From CAYXPG01 sp964564845 (GTDB lineage Bacteria > Planctomycetota > Phycisphaerae > Sedimentisphaerales > Anaerobacaceae): 10,910 bases of DNA. The stretch lies in contig CAZMCN010000072.1 of assembly GCA_964564845.1 (NCBI GenBank), forward strand, positions 1-10,910, written 5' to 3'. The notes under the pieces are model-generated. The model did not search any database. It was given only the letters and a program-made list of their open reading frames with translations, and was not told the DNA's origin. Positions 5,720-10,910 of this stretch are shown here, in pieces (position 1 is the first letter of the stretch; every line of letters starts with the position of its first letter). The position numbers were made by a program, and so were the translations under genes.

Positions 5720-6808
5720 ATGGCTGAAAAAAAAGACAGTTTTCTGGCGAAACTCGATGAACTCGATGTGCGCTACGGCGAAATCGAAAAACAGCTCTCG
5801 GATACGGCAACCGTCGCCGATTCAGCAAAACTGGTGACGCTGTCGAAGGAACAGGGCAGGCTAAAATCAATCGTTACAAAATACCGCGAATATAAAAAGA
5901 CAGTAGCCGCCATTAAAGACGCTCAGGATATCTTAGAGGACACCGGCGCCGAGGAGGAATTCAAAGCTTTGGCAAAAGAAGAATTCAGTCAACTGGAAAG
6001 TAGAAAGGACGCTCTGCTTGATGAAATCCGAAACGCGCTGGTAATGACCGACGAGATGGGAGTCGATTCGGTGATAATGGAAATACGGGCGGGAACCGGC
6101 GGAGAAGAAGCAGCGCTCTTCGTGAGAGACCTGTACAATATGTACGTAAGATATGCAGAGAACCGAAGATGGAAAATTGAGCAGATTACCTTTAATCCGA
6201 CGGAAATGGGCGGCTTTCGAGAGGTTATATTCGGTGTTAAGGGAGAAGGTGTATGGCCTAAACTGGGCTATGAGGCCGGCGGACATCGGGTCCAACGCGT
6301 GCCGGAAACCGAATCACAGGGCAGAATACATACCTCGGCGGCAACGGTGGTGGTATTGCCTGAGCCCCAAGAGCCGGATATCCGGATAGAACCCGACGAC
6401 GTCGTCGAACATGTCAGCCGCTCAAGCGGGCCGGGCGGACAAAGCGTTAATAAACTCAGCAGCGCGATAAAGCTCGAACATATACCAACGGGAGTAACCG
6501 TCAGTATGCAGGATGAAAAAAGCCAGCATAAAAACCGCGCCAAGGCGTGGCGGATTCTAAGAAGCAGGGTTTACGAACACTTCGAGAAAAAGAAAAGAGC
6601 AAAACGGGAATCGCAACGCAAAACTATGATAGGTTCTGGCGACAGAAGTCAAAAAATAAGAACATATAATTATCCGCAAAACCGCCTGACCGACCACAGA
6701 ATCAACCTGTCACTATATAGTCTTGATAAGATAATGACCGGCGATATGGATGAGCTGATAGCGGCATTGAGAAATTACGACAGAGAACAAAGGTTGAAAA
6801 ACTTTTAA
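5720..6808 (+). CDS. prfA: Peptide chain release factor 1 (RF1)
   Basis: RF1 recognises UAA and UAG in the ribosomal A site and triggers peptide release. The 362-residue length is typical. The coiled N-terminal domain spans about residues 1-100. IRAGTGGEEAALF at 122-134 and RVPETESQGRIHTSAATV follow. The PxT stop-codon recognition tripeptide is PET (195-197), which marks RF1 rather than the SPF of RF2. The catalytic loop SSGPGGQSVN carries GGQ at 239-241. Next come SQHKNRAKAWRIL and the C-terminal IRTYNYPQNRLTDHRINL block of RF1. No in-frame shift site of the RF2 type is present. AGAGGAA seven bases upstream sets the start. The gene usually found next, the methyltransferase prmC that modifies the GGQ glutamine, is absent here; a nucleotide-kinase-like gene follows instead. 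Confidence 0.98.
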   Translation: MAEKKDSFLAKLDELDVRYGEIEKQLSDTATVADSAKLVTLSKEQGRLKSIVTKYREYKKTVAAIKDAQDILEDTGAEEEFKALAKEEFSQLESRKDALLDEIRNALVMTDEMGVDSVIMEIRAGTGGEEAALFVRDLYNMYVRYAENRRWKIEQITFNPTEMGGFREVIFGVKGEGVWPKLGYEAGGHRVQRVPETESQGRIHTSAATVVVLPEPQEPDIRIEPDDVVEHVSRSSGPGGQSVNKLSSAIKLEHIPTGVTVSMQDEKSQHKNRAKAWRILRSRVYEHFEKKKRAKRESQRKTMIGSGDRSQKIRTYNYPQNRLTDHRINLSLYSLDKIMTGDMDELIAALRNYDREQRLKNF

Positions 6809-6831
6809 AGGGTGTCTTGTGAATCGTCAAG

Positions 6832-6877
6832 CGTATCTCGAACGAGATACGAGATGCGAGATACGAAATACAAAATG
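6832..6877 (+). repeat. Degenerate heptamer repeat (CGAGATA) ending at a start codon
   Basis: Five 7-base units occupy 6843-6877: CGAGATA, CGAGATG, CGAGATA, CGAAATA and CAAAATG, drifting progressively from the consensus. An inverted unit CGTATCTCG at 6832-6840 faces the first with a two-base centre, making a 9-bp hairpin. The last unit ends with the ATG chosen as the start of the next gene. This block fills most of the gap after prfA. Confidence 0.8.
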
Positions 6878-7960
6878 ATAATTGTTGTTACGGGAATGGT
6901 CGGGGTTGATAAAAAAAGCTACCTTGAAAAGGTATGCTGGTTTGCCGGCCAAAAGAACAAAGAAGTGCTTTTATGCAATGTCGGGGAACAGATGTACGCC
7001 GAAGCTCCCGATATCCCGTCCGGCAAAATCTTAGATATATCGATGAAAAGACTAAACTCACTTCGCCGCAGCGTTTTCAAAGATATTATCGCAAAGGCCG
7101 AAGATGCCCCCAACCTAATCGTCAATACCCATGCAACCTTCCGGTGGCGGCACGGATTGTTTCCGGCGGTGGACTTCGACCAAATGCGAAAGCTCGATGC
7201 CGATATGTACATATGCATAATCGACGGTGTTACCGCCCTGCACATTCGCCTCTTGAACAAACATACCATAGAACACACACTCAAGGATTTAATTGTATGG
7301 CGGGAAGAAGAAATTATCGGCACTGAAATGCTGTGCAAAGGCATTAACGAAAGGACACCTTTTTACTGCCTGGCCCGCGGGGCCGAAGTTGAAACAATCG
7401 AAACATTTTACGAACTGGTCTTTGAAAAAAGGAACAAAAAGGCTTATCTGAGTTTCCCAATGACCGGCGTTGTTGATATAGAAGGGGTCAAAGAGGAAAT
7501 CGACGAATTTCGGCGTCGGATGAAACGATACTTTGTATGCTTCGACCCGGGTGATTTGGAAGAATCATACCTGCCGCATTACGTGGCCGAGGCGGTTAGA
7601 AAAGGGATGGGTTTTGTTGAGGTAACGGCACTCGGGCAAAAGACGCGATTAGATGTGAATCAGATTCAGCAGATAGAGCGTGACATCAACAGCCAGATTT
7701 ACGCCCGTGACTTTATGCTCATCGACCAGTCGGATATGATAATCAGCTTTATCCCGATGCTGGCAGATGGAAGGGCCTCTATATCCAGCGGGGTCGAAAG
7801 GGAACTTCAGCACGCCCACGAAGCTGCAAAAGAAGTATATGTCGTCTGGACCGCAAAGCAGAGGCCTTCGGTATTTATTACACAAACAGCTACCAAAGTG
7901 TTCGGCAGCACTAACGAGGCAGCGGAATTTTTCAAGCAGAAAAAGTACATAAAACATTAA
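6875..7960 (+). CDS. Two-domain protein: AdkA-like nucleotide kinase domain plus nucleoside 2-deoxyribosyltransferase-like domain
   Basis: 361 residues from the ATG at 6875. The frame is open from a GTG at 6812, but the extra 21 residues are coded mostly by the heptamer repeat, and MIIVVTG is a natural first beta strand. Residues 1-185 resemble the archaeal adenylate kinase (AdkA-type) fold. A P-loop-like GMVGVDKKS (7-15) is followed by LDISMKRLNSLRR and a strand NLIVNTHATFRWRHGLFPAVD similar to the DTHxxxxxxxGxLPGLP segment of AdkA. The P-loop is degenerate: Asp and Lys replace the expected Gly and Thr/Ser around the lysine, so ATP binding is uncertain. Residues 188-340 look like a deoxyribosyltransferase/N-glycosidase fold. 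It has AYLSFPMTG, FDPGDLEE, a helix-strand RDFMLIDQSDMIISFIP, then ISSGVERELQHAH with a candidate catalytic Glu, and VYVVW. Role by inference: nucleotide sensing or dNMP breakdown. No Shine-Dalgarno is visible. Confidence 0.75.
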   Translation: MIIVVTGMVGVDKKSYLEKVCWFAGQKNKEVLLCNVGEQMYAEAPDIPSGKILDISMKRLNSLRRSVFKDIIAKAEDAPNLIVNTHATFRWRHGLFPAVDFDQMRKLDADMYICIIDGVTALHIRLLNKHTIEHTLKDLIVWREEEIIGTEMLCKGINERTPFYCLARGAEVETIETFYELVFEKRNKKAYLSFPMTGVVDIEGVKEEIDEFRRRMKRYFVCFDPGDLEESYLPHYVAEAVRKGMGFVEVTALGQKTRLDVNQIQQIERDINSQIYARDFMLIDQSDMIISFIPMLADGRASISSGVERELQHAHEAAKEVYVVWTAKQRPSVFITQTATKVFGSTNEAAEFFKQKKYIKH

Positions 7961-7988
7961 TAACTGATTATTGAAGTATTAGAAGCTG

Positions 7989-8008
7989 AACACCAAACAC
8001 CAATTATG
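7989..8008 (+). repeat. Short heptamer repeat (AACACCA) immediately before a start codon
   Basis: Two exact tandem copies of AACACCA (7989-7995 and 7996-8002) are followed by ATT and the ATG at 8006. It is the shortest of the period-7 blocks and alone would be unremarkable. It is listed because its neighbours show the same period and the same position relative to the start codon. Confidence 0.5.
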
Positions 8009-8455
8009 GGAAGAAAAAAACTGCTACCACCCGCATACTTCATAACATACCTGCTGCTGGCGATAGGATTGCATTTCATTATACCTATAGCGAAATTTAT
8101 TCGTACTCCTTACAACTACAGCGGAATTTTGCTGCTCGGAATTGGAATTTGGTTGAATATCCGGGCCGATAAGCTGTTCAAAAAAAACAACACAGCCGTT
8201 GAACCATCTGAAAAATCCAGTTTTTTTATTGAAGAAGGACCTTTTCGTATCAGCCGAAATCCAATGTATCTCGGAATGGTAATTATTCTTACAGGTGTTG
8301 CTGTTCTTTTGGGAAGCATCGCGCCATTTCTTGCACTTGTAGGTCTTTTTATTACAATGAATGCTGTTTTTATTCCGGATGAAGAAAAAGCAATGGAAGA
8401 AACCTTCGGCGAGCAGTTTCTTGACTACAAAAAGCGTGTCAGACGCTGGTTATAA
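8006..8455 (+). CDS. Isoprenylcysteine carboxyl methyltransferase (ICMT/PEMT) family membrane protein
   Basis: 149 residues with four hydrophobic segments at about 10-30, 37-52, 87-104 and 105-122. The C-terminal signature of the ICMT/phospholipid methyltransferase family is clear. GPFRISRNPMYLG (78-90) is the SAM-binding RHPxY-like motif in its RNPMY form. PDEEKAMEETFGEQFLDYKKRVRRW (from 125) supplies the acidic pair E126-E127 and the FG..Y..Y...V.RW tail. Characterised relatives methylate prenylcysteine or phosphatidylethanolamine in membranes; the substrate of these short bacterial members is mostly unknown. The start is the only good ATG; no Shine-Dalgarno precedes it, only A/C-rich repeat sequence. 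It lies 45 bases after the previous gene and is probably cotranscribed. Confidence 0.9.
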   Translation: MGRKKLLPPAYFITYLLLAIGLHFIIPIAKFIRTPYNYSGILLLGIGIWLNIRADKLFKKNNTAVEPSEKSSFFIEEGPFRISRNPMYLGMVIILTGVAVLLGSIAPFLALVGLFITMNAVFIPDEEKAMEETFGEQFLDYKKRVRRWL

Positions 8456-8528
8456 GTTCCACTAACAGCGGCTTTATCACAAAACCTGCGGAAAAATAGT
8501 TCTTTAAAAAGAGATACGTAGAAAGTTA

Positions 8529-8570
8529 AATATCGAACAATGAATATCGAAAAGGAAATATCGATTGAGG
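8529..8570 (+). repeat. Three 14-base repeats spanning the deoC start codon
   Basis: AATATCGAACAATG (8529-8542), AATATCGAAAAGGA (8543-8556) and AATATCGATTGAGG (8557-8570) are tandem 14-mers sharing AATATCG, i.e. alternating conserved and variable heptamers. The deoC ATG is the last three bases of the first unit, and the other two units encode its first ten residues after Met. Confidence 0.75.
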
Positions 8571-9241
8571 AACTCGCAGGCTGTATTGACCATACGCTGA
8601 TTAGCGCCACAGCAACAGGTGAGCAGGTCAGGCAGCTTTGCGAAGAGGCCATAAGCTGTGGATTTCATACGGTCAGTGTAAACGGGCGGTGGGTGGCTCC
8701 GGCGGCCGAGCGGTTAACAGGTAAAAAAATCGCGGTCGGCGGAGTGGTCAGTCTGCCGCTCGGCGCCGACTCGACCAAAATAAAAGTCGCCCAGACAAAA
8801 GAAGCCATTTTCGACGGTGCCGACGAGATTGATATGGTCGCCGATTTGGCTGCTATAATCGAGGGCGATGCAAAATATCTGCTAAGTCAGTTCCGTGCGG
8901 TTCTGGGCGCCTGTCGGTCGATGAGACCGAAGGTTTTACTTAAAGTAATCATCGAATCGGCGGCTTTGAATCACGAGCAGAAAATATTCGCCTGCCGAAT
9001 TGCACAGGAGGCCGGCGTCGATTTTATAAAGACAAGCACCGGAATGCACCCGGCTGGTGGAGCAACCATTGAAGACATAAAATTAATCAAAGAGACTGCG
9101 CCAAAATGTAAAGTCAAAGCGGCCGGCGGTATAAAAACCGCAAAACAGGCCATCGAAATGCTACAGGCCGGCGCAGAAAGGATAGGCACATCCTCAGGGG
9201 TACAGATTATAAACGAGTTCAAAGCGGGCCGGAAACAATGA
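8540..9241 (+). CDS. deoC: Deoxyribose-phosphate aldolase (DeoC)
   Basis: DeoC splits 2-deoxyribose 5-phosphate into acetaldehyde and glyceraldehyde 3-phosphate, a class I (Schiff-base) aldolase of deoxynucleoside catabolism. At 233 residues it is the short bacterial type. Signatures are IDHTL (16-20), VVSLPLGA (69-76), DEIDMV with Asp98, DFIKTSTGMHPAGGAT with Schiff-base Lys164, and KVKAAGGIKT with Lys193. These match the E. coli Asp102/Lys167/Lys201 triad. GTSSGV near the end binds phosphate. The first ten or so residues (MNIEKEISIEE) are encoded by a 14-base repeat and precede the conserved fold. There is no Shine-Dalgarno, and no later in-frame ATG keeps the IDHTL motif. The stop overlaps the pabB start. 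The nearby deoxyribosyltransferase-like gene might supply its substrate (inference). Confidence 0.96.
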   Translation: MNIEKEISIEELAGCIDHTLISATATGEQVRQLCEEAISCGFHTVSVNGRWVAPAAERLTGKKIAVGGVVSLPLGADSTKIKVAQTKEAIFDGADEIDMVADLAAIIEGDAKYLLSQFRAVLGACRSMRPKVLLKVIIESAALNHEQKIFACRIAQEAGVDFIKTSTGMHPAGGATIEDIKLIKETAPKCKVKAAGGIKTAKQAIEMLQAGAERIGTSSGVQIINEFKAGRKQ

Positions 9242-10710
9242 CAACCAGGGCAGTTGCTATAAACAACGAAATTATTAGTTGCAAACTGCATTATAAGAAG
9301 GTTCAGGCAGCTGCAAATTTGCCGGCTCTGAGCGAAATATTTGCTTCTATGGAATCGCCGTCAATTTTAGGCGGCAATAAGGCCAAGGCAAAGGCAGATG
9401 GGTTCAGCTACTGGGCGGCTGAACCAAAAGAGGTATTCGAATTCGGCTCCGGCAAGAAAAACACCTTTGCGAAACTCCAGCGGGTGCTGGATAAATATAA
9501 ACTCAAGACAGACCCAAAACCCAAGACTCAAGACTCAAGAGATGAATTGCCGAAAGGGATTTTTTGCGGCGGATGGGTTGGCTATTTCAGCTACGAACTC
9601 GGCAGATACATTGAGCGGCTGCCGCAAACGACGACAGACGACTTTAAAATGCCGTTGATTCGGCTGTGCTTCTACGACAGGGTAATTGCCTGGGACCATC
9701 GCGAGAAAACTTTTTGGCTAATCGCTTTAGAGATGCCCGATGATACTGAAAAGCCGCAGGAGAAATTAGCGACTCTGGAGCAGTTTTTGGCAAAAGCGCA
9801 GAAGATTTGCCTGCCGCCGCCCGCCGCCGCAGAGTTCGAAACAATAGACATTTCGCAAATTCGATGCAATATGGACAAAGACTACTATCTGCGGACGGTC
9901 GAAAAAATACGACGTTATATCTATGACGGCATAGTTTATCAGGTCAACTTTTCGCAGCGATTCGAATGCGATTATAATGCAAGGCCTACAGCCCTTTTCA
10001 ACTGGCAGAACCATTACAATCCGAGTGGCTATGCAGCATACATAGACGGTGGTGATTTTCATATCGTCAGCGCTTCGCCGGAGATGTTTATAACAATTAC
10101 CGACGGCATCATCAGCACCAAGCCGATTAAAGGAACTCGTCCGAGATTGGCCGAAACTAGTTCACTGGCCAAAGAAACAAACGTTAAATATTTCAACGAG
10201 CTGGTCCACAGCGACAAAGAGCAGGCCGAATTGAATATGATAATCGACCTTGAGCGCAACGACATGGTAAAAATCTGCGAATACGGGACCCGCAAAGTCA
10301 TCCAGCCGAGAACAATAGAGGCCTGCCCAACGGTCTTTCACGCAGTGGCGACAGTCGAGGGCCGGCTTCGAAGAGAAACTACATTCTGCGACATCTTGCG
10401 CGCGATGTTTCCGGGAGGCTCAATTACCGGCGCGCCGAAGGTAAGCTCAATGGAAATCATCGACGAAACCGAACCAACCGAAAGAGGCGTCTATACAGGA
10501 AGTATCGGCTTTATCGGCATCGACGGCAATGTGTGCTTGAATATCGCCATACGAACGATTATTATCAAAGACAACAAGGCCTTTGCGCAGGTTGGCGGCG
10601 GAATAGTCGCAGATTCAAACCCAATAGGCGAATGGCACGAGACACTTACCAAGGCAAGGGCACTGATAGCAGGAATTAACAGCGTACAGCACACAGCGTA
10701 TAGCGTATAG
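9238..10710 (+). CDS. pabB: Aminodeoxychorismate synthase component I (PabB)
   Basis: This chorismate-utilising enzyme (490 residues) makes 4-amino-4-deoxychorismate from chorismate and ammonia on the way to p-aminobenzoate and folate. The catalytic half shows IYDGIVYQVNFSQRF (228-242), SASPEMF, PIKGTRPR with Lys298, DLERNDMVKICEYG, FPGGSITGAPK and QVGGGIVADSNPIGEWHETLTKA. Lysine in PIKGT is the PabB mark; anthranilate synthase TrpE has alanine there, so PabB is preferred. The N-terminal half shows GIFCGGWVGYFSYELGRYIE. Its ATG overlaps the deoC TGA as ATGA, implying translational coupling. The glutaminase subunit PabA and lyase PabC are not in this window. Two oddities are a linker at about residues 90-102 encoded by CAAGACT repeats, and a tail SVQHTAYSV plus the TAG stop encoded by AGCGTAT repeats. 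Confidence 0.95.
   Translation: MTTRAVAINNEIISCKLHYKKVQAAANLPALSEIFASMESPSILGGNKAKAKADGFSYWAAEPKEVFEFGSGKKNTFAKLQRVLDKYKLKTDPKPKTQDSRDELPKGIFCGGWVGYFSYELGRYIERLPQTTTDDFKMPLIRLCFYDRVIAWDHREKTFWLIALEMPDDTEKPQEKLATLEQFLAKAQKICLPPPAAAEFETIDISQIRCNMDKDYYLRTVEKIRRYIYDGIVYQVNFSQRFECDYNARPTALFNWQNHYNPSGYAAYIDGGDFHIVSASPEMFITITDGIISTKPIKGTRPRLAETSSLAKETNVKYFNELVHSDKEQAELNMIIDLERNDMVKICEYGTRKVIQPRTIEACPTVFHAVATVEGRLRRETTFCDILRAMFPGGSITGAPKVSSMEIIDETEPTERGVYTGSIGFIGIDGNVCLNIAIRTIIIKDNKAFAQVGGGIVADSNPIGEWHETLTKARALIAGINSVQHTAYSV
9504..9542 (+). repeat. Heptamer repeat (CAAGACT) inside pabB
   Basis: Units CAAAACC, CAAGACT, CAAGACT and CAAGAGA run back to back from 9515 to 9542, with a related CAAGACA at 9504-9510. 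They encode a Lys/Pro/Asp-rich linker (KPKTQDSRDE) just before the GIFCGGWVGYFSYE strand, where a surface loop tolerates length change. The frame is kept. Confidence 0.7.
10681..10710 (+). repeat. Heptamer repeat (AGCGTAT) forming the pabB 3' end
   Basis: Four units, AGCGTAC, AGCACAC, AGCGTAT and AGCGTAT, occupy 10681-10708, followed by AG. They use the same unit as the rpmE-prfA block. The last nine PabB codons and its TAG stop (10708-10710) lie inside the array. Confidence 0.8.
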
Positions 10711-10771
10711 AAAAAATGCAAGATTTGGAACCATAACAAAAGGTATATTTTGGCGAAAAGGGTTTAGGATT

Positions 10772-10897
10772 ATGAATAAGAAGCAACTTATTTTTATGTG
10801 GCTTGGGATAGGGGCTTTGTATTCTATGCCTTTGCCTCGATTGTTGATACTTACCATCCTGACTACTTGTACTGTCCATTTCATTGAAGTTTTATAA
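10772..10897 (+). CDS. Possible small hydrophobic protein (41 aa) or remnant of a longer one
   Basis: An ATG at 10772 has TTAGGA just upstream (good Shine-Dalgarno spacing) and opens 41 codons ending in TAA at 10895-10897. The peptide starts MNKKQLIFMWLG, followed by hydrophobic residues (IGALYSM), a PLPR turn and a second hydrophobic stretch LLILTILTTCTVHFIEVL. That gives the appearance of one or two short membrane segments. From memory, starts of the MNKKQLI-MW-GI kind recur in small membrane proteins of uncultured planctomycete-like genomes, which are usually longer. So this may be truncated by a frameshift after about residue 15. Another frame there (FYAFASIVDTYHPDY) stays open a further 20 or so codons. 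The identity is not established. Confidence 0.4.
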   Translation: MNKKQLIFMWLGIGALYSMPLPRLLILTILTTCTVHFIEVL

Positions 10898-10910
10898 GCG
10901 TTTATTACGA

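Noticed and set aside
5391..5870. Minus-strand open frame across rpmE and the start of prfA
   Set aside because: It is antisense to two clear genes and to the repeat hairpin. The Arg/Cys/Phe-rich sequence is not protein-like.
6302..6310. PET instead of PAT in the RF1 stop-codon recognition tripeptide as a sign of altered decoding
   Set aside because: The middle position of PxT varies among normal RF1 proteins. TAA, TAG and TGA are all used as stops in this window, so there is no evidence of codon reassignment.
6812..6874. GTG-initiated extension of the kinase-like protein
   Set aside because: Most of it is heptamer repeat and the conserved fold starts at MIIVVTG. The GTG has only a weak ribosome site. 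It cannot be fully excluded because the ATG also lacks one.
9238..10710. pabB gene as anthranilate synthase TrpE
   Set aside because: The active-site motif reads PIKGT with lysine, characteristic of PabB, whereas TrpE has alanine at that place; no trp genes are adjacent.

Overview
The window is bacterial chromosomal DNA carrying housekeeping genes. It encodes peptidoglycan synthesis (murA), diaminopimelate/lysine synthesis (dapB), translation (rpmE, prfA), deoxynucleotide-sugar breakdown (deoC) and folate precursor synthesis (pabB), plus several membrane or poorly characterised genes. Nothing looks like a phage, plasmid, IS element or CRISPR array. The gene set (murein and DAP genes, a lipoprotein with a classical lipobox), the character of RF1 and the short hydrophobic MNKKQLI-type ORF at the right end suggest an uncultured Gram-negative lineage. 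Planctomycetota (Phycisphaerae-like) is my best guess, held with moderate-to-low confidence; Omnitrophota or another deep lineage is possible.

Left half (1-5392): murA is on the minus strand and is divergent from a CPBP-family membrane protease. That protease converges on dapB (minus), and dapB is divergent from a glycine-zipper lipoprotein. The lipoprotein gene is followed by a strong intrinsic terminator and a long non-coding, inverted-repeat-rich spacer. A TIM-barrel sugar phosphate isomerase/epimerase-like gene (minus) closes this half. A 339-bp divergent spacer separates it from rpmE. A minus-strand reading frame with a signal-peptide-like start runs off the left edge.

Right half (5393-10910): six genes lie on the plus strand: rpmE, prfA, a two-domain nucleotide-kinase-like/deoxyribosyltransferase-like protein, a small isoprenylcysteine-methyltransferase-like membrane protein, deoC and pabB (deoC and pabB overlap by ATGA). 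A 41-codon ORF with a good ribosome binding site follows. A plausible but unproven metabolic link is that the deoxyribosyltransferase/N-glycosidase-like domain would release deoxyribose 5-phosphate, which DeoC cleaves.

The most unusual feature is a set of degenerate tandem repeats of period 7 (or 14) at almost every gene boundary of the right half. Unit sequences differ between sites. They form the terminator-like hairpin between rpmE and prfA. They supply or abut the start codons of three consecutive genes that lack a Shine-Dalgarno sequence. One encodes a linker inside PabB, and another encodes the last PabB residues together with its stop codon. The left half has ordinary Shine-Dalgarno leaders for most genes and no such repeats that I could see.
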